37,558 nucleotides of DNA from Parcubacteria group bacterium (lineage in GTDB: Bacteria > Patescibacteriota > Patescibacteriia > UBA9934 > GWF2-40-263). Made by a program: the position numbers and the translations under genes. Shown piece after piece: positions 28,059-36,032 of this stretch. The stretch lies in assembly GCA_013204395.1 (NCBI GenBank), contig JABMNZ010000011.1, forward strand, positions 1-37,558. Direction: 5' to 3'. Each line of letters starts with the position of its first letter. Position 1 is the first letter of the stretch. Below the pieces are notes generated by a model. The model saw only the letters and a list, made by a program, of their open reading frames with translations. It had not been told where the DNA came from and ran no database searches.

Positions 28059-29768
28059 TCATAATTCCATCAGCTCGTTTTGTACAAAGGTGACGAGCTC
28101 CCCGATGTATTCCTTACTGAAGTTAAACTCGATTCCGGCAGCTTGGTAGAGTTCAGGAATGGTTTTTGTGTACCCAAGTGAGAGGGCAGCCATGTAATTT
28201 TCAAGAGCCTTGTCGCCCGTTTGCTTAAACTGACGCCACATGGCAATCGCACCAAGTTGTGCGATGGCGTACTCAATATAGTAGAACGGTATTTCAAAGA
28301 TATGAAGCTGCTTCTGCCACATATTCGCGCGCATATCCTCAAAACCAGCCCAGTTGATCGCCGTGCTGCCAAAGGTGTCCATGAGCTCATTCCAATACAC
28401 ACATCGCTCCTGTGCGGTGTGCTCCGTGGTGTACATCCAGTGCTGAAACCGGTCCACGGCTGCTATCCATTGGAGGGCATCGAGCGAACCCTTCATCTGC
28501 TCTTCACGTGCACGCTTAAGATCCTCAGGGTCCCCATAGAACTTACCCCATGTGCCCATACTCAGCAGTTCCATGGACATGGAGGCGAGCTCTGCCACCT
28601 CCGCGGGGGTACTTTTAAACTCGTTCAACTCAAGGTCTCGCACGAGAAACGAATGAATGGCATGTCCCCCTTCGTGCATGAGTGTTTCCACATCCCGTTG
28701 TGTACCAACGGCGTTCATGTAGATAAATGGAACGCCTATTTCGTAGAGCGGATAGTTAAATCCACCCGGTGCCTTTCCCTGTTTAGACTCAAGGTCCAAA
28801 TAGTTCATCGCCTTCATGGTAGACAGGCACTCCGCAAAGAAAGGTCGCACGTCTTGAAAACAAGCGATGGACGTGTCTAATAGTTCCTGACCCCCCTCAA
28901 ACGGTTTCAATGGGGCTCGATGCATGGCATCCACGGCGGTATCCCACGGCCGATAATCCTCTAGGCTAAGGAGCTCCTTGCGTTCCTCCTCAAAGGCGCT
29001 GATCGCGGGCATGACCGCACTGGCAATGGCGTCATGCATGTTCATGCAATCCTCTGGTGTGTAATCAAAACGTCCTCGTGCGACAAAACTGTAGTCGCGG
29101 TAGTTATCAAATCCTGCATTGCGAGCCACCTGTTGCCTGAGCACAATGAGTTCGTCCAGGAGCCTATCGAGTGCTTCTGTGTCCTGCAGGCGCCGATCCG
29201 CCATAAGGCGATAGGCGCGCTCACGCTTGTCTCGATCAACCACTTTTAAACGTAGGCTTGCCTGTTGCATGGTCAACGTCTCACCATCAATCTCAATAGT
29301 CATGGCAGCAGCAAGACTTCCGTACTCCTGCTCTTTTTTAGCCATCTCGGTAAAGAGCAGGATGTTCTCTTCTCGATAGATCTCGATTGTTTTCTTTACT
29401 GCGCGGATGTACGTCTTGTAGCGTGTCTGATCGAGCTCCGCAAAAAATGGCGACGCAACAATTTTTTGATTCAGCGCGTGGTCAAACGGGGCAAGGTGAG
29501 GCAAGATCTCCTCAATGAAAAATGTATACGTAGCCTTGAGCTCCTCGTCGCGTGTATCGATATTCATCTTGATGTAACGCCAAGCCTGATCTTCCTCCAC
29601 AATCGCCTCCAGCTCGGTGCGGTCAGACATCCACTGCTTGAGCTCGCCAAGTGATGTCAGCTCGCGCTGTGAGAGGTCTTGGTAATACGGCAACAAATCG
29701 CTCCAAGCCGTAATGGAAAGCTTTTCAGAAACAAAGTGGCGTAAAGGTCGTGTAGGAATGTTTATCAT
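28059..29768 (-). CDS. pepF: M3-family oligoendopeptidase (PepF type)
   Basis: TLMHEGGHAIHSF zinc motif; overall M3 architecture. Confidence 0.93.
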   Translation of the reverse strand: MINIPTRPLRHFVSEKLSITAWSDLLPYYQDLSQRELTSLGELKQWMSDRTELEAIVEEDQAWRYIKMNIDTRDEELKATYTFFIEEILPHLAPFDHALNQKIVASPFFAELDQTRYKTYIRAVKKTIEIYREENILLFTEMAKKEQEYGSLAAAMTIEIDGETLTMQQASLRLKVVDRDKRERAYRLMADRRLQDTEALDRLLDELIVLRQQVARNAGFDNYRDYSFVARGRFDYTPEDCMNMHDAIASAVMPAISAFEEERKELLSLEDYRPWDTAVDAMHRAPLKPFEGGQELLDTSIACFQDVRPFFAECLSTMKAMNYLDLESKQGKAPGGFNYPLYEIGVPFIYMNAVGTQRDVETLMHEGGHAIHSFLVRDLELNEFKSTPAEVAELASMSMELLSMGTWGKFYGDPEDLKRAREEQMKGSLDALQWIAAVDRFQHWMYTTEHTAQERCVYWNELMDTFGSTAINWAGFEDMRANMWQKQLHIFEIPFYYIEYAIAQLGAIAMWRQFKQTGDKALENYMAALSLGYTKTIPELYQAAGIEFNFSKEYIGELVTFVQNELMEL

Positions 29769-29860
29769 AGTGGGCAGATTGTATCATGCATCAGATGAAG
29801 GTTTTTGGTAGACCATTACGAGTCAGGTGCGACTCAATAAAAACGACATTTGTCATGTTA

Positions 29861-30328
29861 CTAAAACCTCAATGGATCAGGTTTTTTAGCAGGCCATATA
29901 TCACTTTCCACCAGAGATTCGTTCGCCTTTAAATCTGTAAAATCACTTTCATAAATTCTTCCATAGATTTCAAAGGGGAAGTTAAACTGATCAACATCAA
30001 TGCCAAGCATTTTTAATTGAGGAGGATCAAGATCCCACAGATCATAGTAACTCACGTATTTTTCTCCACGTTCTTCATCAAAGCCTGTATAAGCTTTATA
30101 TTCTCCCATCTGCATTGTTACCATGCTATAGGGAATCTGAGATGTGCGTTCAACATGAGCAAATAAGTCACCAAAACCTTCACCTGTATACGGCAATACA
30201 CTAAAATAATTGTTGGGTTCTTCTTGTTGGAACTCTATTGATCTCAACACATCTCGTGGAGCAAAGGTAAAATAGACTGCATCAGATTCCGTTTCCATAC
30301 CAGGTCTGTATGAAGATTCGTGGACCAA
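29861..30328 (-). CDS. Hypothetical protein
   Basis: ORF closely following 30341..31066 on the same strand. Confidence 0.55.
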   Translation of the reverse strand: MVHESSYRPGMETESDAVYFTFAPRDVLRSIEFQQEEPNNYFSVLPYTGEGFGDLFAHVERTSQIPYSMVTMQMGEYKAYTGFDEERGEKYVSYYDLWDLDPPQLKMLGIDVDQFNFPFEIYGRIYESDFTDLKANESLVESDIWPAKKPDPLRF

Positions 30329-30340
30329 ATCATTCCGTTG

Positions 30341-31066
30341 CTACAGTCCCAAATATTTACGAAGAAGGTCGTAACGTAATCGATAAAATGGATCGATATT
30401 ATCAACGATTTTTTTTGTCATTACTCCCTTGATGTTTTCATTTAGGATATCTAACCGTGTAATATTCGTATCGATAGTGCTTCGAATACCTTCCAAACTA
30501 CGAAGATTAAAATCGTACGAAACAGGTTTAACCTTTGCTACCAACTCTTCTTTAAAATCGATCTCTTCCTGCGTCATTTTCCCATCCACACGAGCATTTC
30601 TAAAATCCACACACTTTTGATATGTCTCCGCAAGATTAGACCCAACAAATACATCAATAAATGCAGCGACAAGAGGAGTCCCTCTCCGTTCAATAAACTT
30701 CCTGAAGCGTGATGATGACTCGGGTGCTGCTTCAGGATCCTTCTCCAGACCACCCTCTTCTAAGAGAAGCGCCAGTGGAGCATCTCCCAATGTTTCTTTT
30801 ATGGCGAGATAGAATCTTTGAAGTGCCTCACTCGCCTCTTGCACGAGCCCATCTTCTTCTTTCTGCTCCTTGGCACTAAGCACCTCATCATCACCAAATT
30901 CTTCTGCACTACGAAACATTTCTGCCATGCGAGCAAATGCATCAACAAGAAACTCTTTTGCCTTTTCAATAAGAGTACCTTCTGTTTCCTTCTCTTCAAT
31001 TCCATCTTCCCTTTTCTCCTGCTCCTCAATGTCAGATTCAGGAGCTTGTTCATTTTTATTCAACAT
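30341..31066 (-). CDS. Hypothetical acidic protein
   Basis: ORF with consistent coding character; adjacent to 31068..31259. Confidence 0.6.
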   Translation of the reverse strand: MLNKNEQAPESDIEEQEKREDGIEEKETEGTLIEKAKEFLVDAFARMAEMFRSAEEFGDDEVLSAKEQKEEDGLVQEASEALQRFYLAIKETLGDAPLALLLEEGGLEKDPEAAPESSSRFRKFIERRGTPLVAAFIDVFVGSNLAETYQKCVDFRNARVDGKMTQEEIDFKEELVAKVKPVSYDFNLRSLEGIRSTIDTNITRLDILNENIKGVMTKKIVDNIDPFYRLRYDLLRKYLGL

Positions 31067-31067
31067 A

Positions 31068-31259
31068 CTATTTCTTCCTATGACTCATGCGCTCCAAAAT
31101 AGTACTCCGCACTTTGGCTGTGTCCTCAGTAGACTGACGCCGATCCTGACGAGAGCGTAATTTAAGAAACCTCCTTTGAATATCAGAAATCTCTTCAACA
31201 AATCGCTGATAAGCATCGTTTAACGTTTGTAAGTCACGTACTTCTCTTTTCATAGTCAT
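31068..31259 (-). CDS. Short hypothetical charged protein
   Basis: ORF 1 nt upstream of the 30341..31066 gene on the same strand. Confidence 0.5.
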   Translation of the reverse strand: MTMKREVRDLQTLNDAYQRFVEEISDIQRRFLKLRSRQDRRQSTEDTAKVRSTILERMSHRKK

Positions 31260-31296
31260 GACGCCAATATCTATTTGTAAAGTATAACCAAAAACT

Positions 31297-31336
31297 TCCG
31301 ATGAGATACGAGGGGCACTAGCTCGTATCTCATCGA
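31297..31336 (-). terminator. Long perfect hairpin terminator
   Basis: CGATGAGATACGAG-CTAGTGCCC-CTCGTATCTCATCG then GAAGTTTTTGG (minus strand). Confidence 0.75.
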
Positions 31337-31344
31337 TATCTTCA

Positions 31345-31671
31345 CTACATTACCGAACTTACGGATAGCAACCCATTAGACAGCTGAAGTTTTGCATTAC
31401 GTCCGATGGTTCCTCCAATGTCCTCACTTTCGATATAAATTCCCAATTCTCCCAAATATTTTTTTGCAGAAAGATTTACGTAATTGATCCGCAAAAAGTT
31501 TGCAAGAAGCTGACCAAGGTTTGTATCAGATAGGATCCCCTTATTCACCATGTACTCACCAAGCTCAACATTTTCCTTTTTTGCACCCTCTAACGATTTA
31601 GTAAACACTTCATCTGAAAGAAGGTTTGAGCCAACAAGCAATATTTTCAATTGTGAAGGGGTAATAATCAT
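31345..31671 (-). CDS. Stand-alone MshEN (GspE/PilB N-terminal)-like domain protein
   Basis: LVGSNLLSDEVFTKSLEGAKKENVELGEYMVNKGILSDTNLGQLLANFLRINYVNLS; stop before any ATPase domain. Confidence 0.6.
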   Translation of the reverse strand: MIITPSQLKILLVGSNLLSDEVFTKSLEGAKKENVELGEYMVNKGILSDTNLGQLLANFLRINYVNLSAKKYLGELGIYIESEDIGGTIGRNAKLQLSNGLLSVSSVM

Positions 31672-31807
31672 AATTCTAAGATCTAGTGTTTCTTACTCAT
31701 AACCCCTGTATATTACCATATACAGATATCAGAAAATACCCATAATCTAGTAATGGATTTCCAATTAAAATAAAAAAGCTACCGCTTTATCAGCCGTAGC
31801 TTTCTCA

Positions 31808-31837
31808 TGGCAGGGCATAGCGAGTCAGGTTCGAACT
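31808..31837 (-). repeat. tRNA-3'-end-like segment, copy a
   Basis: Minus AGTTCGAACCTGACTCGCTATGCCCTGCCA directly after the stop codon. Confidence 0.7.
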
Positions 31838-32348
31838 ATTTTAATTGTTTCATGATCTCGGCAACCACCATTGATGGCTTCATCTCATCTGTAGAAATCT
31901 TCACTTCATAATCTGGGCTCTCAAATGCAGACAAGCTATCCTTGATCTGCTTTTCTGCCCAACCACCTGGCCCCTGACCTCTTCCATGCAGTCTTTTCTG
32001 AATCGTAGATGGAGAAGCTATCAGACAAAAGTGATAAGTCTTTTGATCGATCGCTCTCAAGCCAGTAATCACTTCGTCAAAATATTCTTTCCGCCAAATC
32101 GTCATGGGCATGATGAGAACTTTGTCGTACTCATCTAATAGTCGCTTTGCCATCTCAACCGTCAGACTACGCCACAGTTTATAATGTTGGAAATCATCAG
32201 GTTGAGGATCTATCTCACCAAGAACATTCCTTAAAAAGAAACCAACCTCTTCTGGATCAAAGATCATCGAATTTGGAATCTGTTTTTCCAACAATTCTGC
32301 TGTCGTAGTTTTGCCAGATCCAAACGATCCATTAATAAAGATAATCAT
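31836..32348 (-). CDS. TmrB-like P-loop NTPase/kinase
   Basis: MIIFINGSFGSGKTTTAELLEK...FDPEEVGFFLRN...LIMPMTIWRKEYFDEVI resembles Bacillus TmrB. Confidence 0.75.
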   Translation of the reverse strand: MIIFINGSFGSGKTTTAELLEKQIPNSMIFDPEEVGFFLRNVLGEIDPQPDDFQHYKLWRSLTVEMAKRLLDEYDKVLIMPMTIWRKEYFDEVITGLRAIDQKTYHFCLIASPSTIQKRLHGRGQGPGGWAEKQIKDSLSAFESPDYEVKISTDEMKPSMVVAEIMKQLK

Positions 32349-32424
32349 ACATTCAGAGTATATCAGAGTTAGATCCATATTTTGCCCCCACGAAAAAAAC
32401 GCTGCAAACACAGCGTCTTTTTCG

Positions 32425-32455
32425 TGGCAGGGGCTCGTAAGCGAGGTTAGAACTC
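32425..32455 (-). repeat. tRNA-3'-end-like segment, copy b
   Basis: Minus GAGTTCTAACCTCGCTTACGAGCCCCTGCCA directly after the stop codon. Confidence 0.7.
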
Positions 32456-32872
32456 TTATCGTTTTTTAAATTGAGACAAGAGCCGACTCAGACCTCCAAA
32501 AAACATTGCGTATACAAGTGCGTTAAATAGTGGAGTTAATTGACCAAGAAGAATCAGTAGTTTCATTGGAATCTCCCCACCAGTAGCAGCTGCGTTAAAT
32601 CCATACATAAACCCAATGTTTGCGTTTAAGTAAGTTCCTGGTGATAAATAGGCAATTCTTCCCCATGGAGAATACATTATTTCCTGAAGAGTAAAGAGAG
32701 AAAGAATACGCGGGACTAAGTACGTAATAATAACTCCAATAATCAATCCAAGAACCAACCAACGATTTTTTTGTATAAATCCCCTAAAACCTTGCTTGGA
32801 TAGTTTGAATAAAATAATCAATAAGCTGATGATCAGTACGGCAAAGTAGATTGTAAGAAGCAGTGTTTCCAT
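32456..32872 (-). CDS. Membrane protein of unknown function
   Basis: Polytopic ORF (METLLLTIYFAVLIISLLIILF...). Confidence 0.6.
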   Translation of the reverse strand: METLLLTIYFAVLIISLLIILFKLSKQGFRGFIQKNRWLVLGLIIGVIITYLVPRILSLFTLQEIMYSPWGRIAYLSPGTYLNANIGFMYGFNAAATGGEIPMKLLILLGQLTPLFNALVYAMFFGGLSRLLSQFKKR

Positions 32873-32907
32873 AAAGTGTTTTAAATAGATGTCATTTTTA
32901 CTAAAAT

Positions 32908-33372
32908 TCAGGATTTTTTCTTCTCTTCCCAAAGGGAAGCGAGCTCGTTATCAATCTCCATTCCATACTTCCCTCTCATATACGGAAGTATTCTTACAAA
33001 GCGTTTTACATTTGTTGCATAGATGAATGTCACTTTTTGTTGAGTGAGTATCTTCGTAATACTTGAGATAGGTATTCGTTGAGATTCAAGTTCTATGTAA
33101 TCTGAGGTGAGAGTGATCACAGGATCACCTTTTTCAAGGCTACGCCTCATATCCAAAATCATCTTCACAGACCCATAACTTGCAAACACCGTAACGAATG
33201 GCATCGCGATGAGCACAAGATCTTGTACTCCAAAAACACCAAACGACCATCTCAACAAAAACCATCCAACCGCAAGGACACCAAGAAGAATGAAGAAAAG
33301 AATCCACAAGACATATTTGAATGTGAATTTATTTACTTCTGCTCTATTAAGATAAACCGTTATGTTTTCCAT
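32908..33372 (-). CDS. Membrane protein with C-terminal PH-like/STM3941-like region
   Basis: Two TM segments followed by ITLTSDYIELESQRIPISSITKI. Confidence 0.5.
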   Translation of the reverse strand: MENITVYLNRAEVNKFTFKYVLWILFFILLGVLAVGWFLLRWSFGVFGVQDLVLIAMPFVTVFASYGSVKMILDMRRSLEKGDPVITLTSDYIELESQRIPISSITKILTQQKVTFIYATNVKRFVRILPYMRGKYGMEIDNELASLWEEKKKS

Positions 33373-33536
33373 GTACTTTTCCGCAGTTAATTACCAAGAG
33401 AAGCATACCAAGAAATACGTCTGTTGTCCTATTCAAAAACCCCACTTGCTCAATAGAGTGTTTGGTAGGTGTTCGTACTGTCATCATTACCCAAAGACGA
33501 TATAACAAAAAACTCCGAGACAATGCTCGGAGGTTT

Positions 33537-33568
33537 TTGGCAGGGGCTCGTGAGCCAGGTTCTAACTT
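33537..33568 (-). repeat. tRNA-3'-end-like segment, copy c
   Basis: Minus AAAGTTAGAACCTGGCTCACGAGCCCCTGCCA, a few nt after the stop codon. Confidence 0.7.
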
Positions 33569-33571
33569 TGC

Positions 33572-34189
33572 CTACACCAATTCATCTAGATACTCATTAA
33601 GCTTAAGCAACGAACCGATCCCATTGCCATCTTTTCCAGAACGATCAATCAGCAAACCATCCATACCCATCGCCTTAGCACCATCTACATCTTTTTCTTG
33701 AGAATCCCCAATCATCAAGCACTCTTCAGGTTGTAGTCCTAATTTCCTTAATTCTGTCTCAAAAATATTTTTGTCTGGTTTTGAAACTCCAACCTCATAT
33801 GACCATGTCACTGCAGCAAAAAATTGTGCTATCCCAAAGTTCTCCCAATCAATTGTCGGAGGAGTATTTGAAATGAGACCAATAATATAACCTTGATCCC
33901 GTAACCAATTCAGTGTTAGCAACACATCATCAAAAAGCACAAACTCTCTATCAACCATCCATGCACGAGCAGCTTCTATCTCATATACTGAAAAAGAAGC
34001 TTCTTCTGCGAGTTCCTTCATCTTATCTCCAACAGACATATCCTCATTATGCCATCGCAAAAATGACCGTACAGCAATCATAAACTTCTCATCACCTAAT
34101 AAGTTCTTTGTAACATCTTTCTTCGCTGCAAGCCCTGGAATATCAAACAGCGTATAACCTAGATCAAAAATAATCGCCTTGTACTTCAT
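33572..34189 (-). CDS. HAD-family hydrolase
   Basis: IIFDLGYTLFD, VGVSKPDKNIFE, CLMIGDSQEKDVDGAKAMGMDGLLI. Confidence 0.92.
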   Translation of the reverse strand: MKYKAIIFDLGYTLFDIPGLAAKKDVTKNLLGDEKFMIAVRSFLRWHNEDMSVGDKMKELAEEASFSVYEIEAARAWMVDREFVLFDDVLLTLNWLRDQGYIIGLISNTPPTIDWENFGIAQFFAAVTWSYEVGVSKPDKNIFETELRKLGLQPEECLMIGDSQEKDVDGAKAMGMDGLLIDRSGKDGNGIGSLLKLNEYLDELV

Positions 34190-34295
34190 ACTCTTCGATT
34201 TATAATAAATGCAACCAACATACTCTGGGAGAATCTTAATATCTATACTACCCGAAGAAACAAAAAATCTCCACGATTTCTCGTGAAGAATTTTT

Positions 34296-34370
34296 TGGCA
34301 GGGGTGCAGGGATTCGAACCCTGAATGAGGGTTTTGGAGACCCTAGTGATAGCCATTTCACTACACCCCT
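34296..34370 (-). tRNA. trnW: tRNA-Trp (anticodon CCA), 3' CCA encoded
   Basis: AGGGGTGTAGTGAAATGGCTATCACTAGGGTCTCCAAAACCCTCATTCAGGGTTCGAATCCCTGCACCCCTGCCA folds as a cloverleaf. Confidence 0.95.
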
Positions 34371-34620
34371 ATTTATTCAGCCCAATCCGTTTCAATAAAA
34401 GCTTGTAAGCAGATCCATACTGCTTCAACATTCGTTCACGTCTCTTTGCTTGGACCTCATCAAGATAAGCTTCGTAGTACACCAGTCGCCATGGACGATA
34501 TCGACGTGTGTAATAAACCTTGCCTTGATGATGTTCAAACAATCGTCTTTTCAAGTCGGAAGAATAACCGATGTAGAAATGAGTATCTGATTCGCTTTTT
34601 AAAAGATAGACATAGTACAT
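34369..34620 (-). CDS. GIY-YIG nuclease-domain protein
   Basis: MYYVYLLKSESDTHFYIGYSSDLKRRLFEHHQGK...YRPWRLVYYE; stop codon TAG overlaps the tRNA-Trp 5' end. Confidence 0.9.
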   Translation of the reverse strand: MYYVYLLKSESDTHFYIGYSSDLKRRLFEHHQGKVYYTRRYRPWRLVYYEAYLDEVQAKRRERMLKQYGSAYKLLLKRIGLNK

Positions 34621-34742
34621 AAAGGGTTTTGGATCCCGCCTATGGTCTACCACGGTCTTTTGTTAACCACTGGACGGAGCCGGAGGCGCCTAGCGGCTTT
34701 CTTCGTGGGGTTCAAGAAATATGTCTTTGACCATGGGCTGGA

Positions 34743-34780
34743 TGGAGACCCTAGTGATAGCCATTTCACTACACCCCTAT
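34743..34780 (-). repeat. Duplicate of the tRNA-Trp 5' half (38 bp, identical to 34335-34372)
   Basis: TGGAGACCCTAGTGATAGCCATTTCACTACACCCCTAT present at both positions. Confidence 0.95.
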
Positions 34781-34835
34781 GGATAACTGTCCGCGGGCAT
34801 TATACAGGATTTGGCCTTTCTGGAAAGACCTATCA

Positions 34836-34863
34836 TTGACTTATGGGCCATTTCCGCTATCCT
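34836..34863 (+). promoter_or_regulatory. Promoter TTGACT-16-TATCCT
   Basis: TTGACT 34836-34841; TATCCT 34858-34863. Confidence 0.6.
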
Positions 34864-34898
34864 ACAGACGGCAATCAACCACAAGGATCCACTCCATC

Positions 34899-35084
34899 AT
34901 GCCTCAGCCCAGCACACAGGGTCCCGCATCCGCCAAGACCTCTCCTCCTCCCGCCAGCAACCCCAAGGGCAGCCACGACGGCAAGGTCCACAGGCTCATC
35001 GACACGAACCGCTGTTCTTGCGGCGCCACCATCCCCTCCACCGACGACATGTGCCCGGTCGGCGGCGTCCAGGTCACCCCCTAG
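34899..35084 (+). CDS. Short GC-rich protein with CxC...C motif
   Basis: ATG 34899 (MPQPSTQGPASAKTS...NRCSCGATIPSTDDMCPVGG), AAGGA upstream, terminator CCCGCCCACGCTAGGCGGGATTTTT downstream. Confidence 0.55.
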   Translation: MPQPSTQGPASAKTSPPPASNPKGSHDGKVHRLIDTNRCSCGATIPSTDDMCPVGGVQVTP

Positions 35085-35109
35085 AGATCAACGCTGATCT
35101 CACCCCCCC

Positions 35110-35138
35110 CCGCCCACGCTAGGCGGGATTTTTCTTTC
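35110..35138 (+). terminator. Intrinsic terminator
   Basis: CCCGCC-CACGCTA-GGCGGG-ATTTTTC. Confidence 0.75.
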
Positions 35139-35182
35139 CTAAACAAAAACGAGGTCAAAGGTGACCTCGTTTTATATTTACT

Positions 35183-36025
35183 TTATTGAACCCCCTCTTC
35201 TGAGTCTGTCTCACTATCAGCTACATCTCCCACCACCATATCCGAGTCCCCACCAGTTAGTTCTCCTGGGACTATCATGGCATCACTTACTACTTCTCCA
35301 TCCTCAGCCATGGCATCTTCAACATCTTCGATAATCTCAGAAATCTCCTCGGCTGCTTCCTCTGAGATTCTGTCAGTGCCCTCTGCCCAGAACTCCAAAT
35401 CAAAGCCTAGATAGAAAATATCATTAATCACAGCATCTCCTAAATTATCAAAGAAACTTTCTGATCCGTATCGAACATCCCAAACAGAGCGATCAAGCTC
35501 TAAAGTTCCCTCAAGACTAACCCCCATCTCTTCTTCTTCAATTTCAGCCTCGAACGTCACTTCACCATCAATACCTTTAATCGTCATGACTCCAGTTACC
35601 ATGTCCCCATCTACACCACTAATGGTAAAGGTTGCCGCTGGATAATTCACTACGTCAAAGAAATCTTCTGACATCAAATGCCCCTCAAGCTTTGCTTTCA
35701 TTTCTCCAACCTGATCCAAGTCAATAATCGTTGCCATATCAACTGTTACAGTCCCTCCTGTAATCTGACCGCCTTCAACCACCACACGTCCAGTGCTCAC
35801 GTTAACTGTTCCATTATGAGTTACATCAACAAGCTTCTTTGAAGCCTCCCAAGTAATCACACTCTCTTCTGCGACTAACTCGTAAGTTCCGTCAGTCATG
35901 AGTGTTCCAGACTCCTCTACAACCTCTTGAACCTCTGTATTCATTTCAATTACCTGCTCTGGGGCACAACCGGCACCAACCAAGATAAGTGGGAATACCA
36001 ACACTGGAAGTAAACGTTTGAACAT
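35183..36025 (-). CDS. YceI-like domain lipoprotein
   Basis: Lipobox VGAGCAPEQ; GTYELVAEESVITWEASKKLVDVTHNGTVNVSTG...HLMSEDFFDVVNYPAATFTISGV. Confidence 0.85.
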   Translation of the reverse strand: MFKRLLPVLVFPLILVGAGCAPEQVIEMNTEVQEVVEESGTLMTDGTYELVAEESVITWEASKKLVDVTHNGTVNVSTGRVVVEGGQITGGTVTVDMATIIDLDQVGEMKAKLEGHLMSEDFFDVVNYPAATFTISGVDGDMVTGVMTIKGIDGEVTFEAEIEEEEMGVSLEGTLELDRSVWDVRYGSESFFDNLGDAVINDIFYLGFDLEFWAEGTDRISEEAAEEISEIIEDVEDAMAEDGEVVSDAMIVPGELTGGDSDMVVGDVADSETDSEEGVQ

Positions 36026-36032
36026 ATGTTTT

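Noticed and set aside
34743-34780. Second tRNA-Trp gene
   Set aside because: Only the 5' half through the anticodon is present; no 3' half follows, so it is a fragment.
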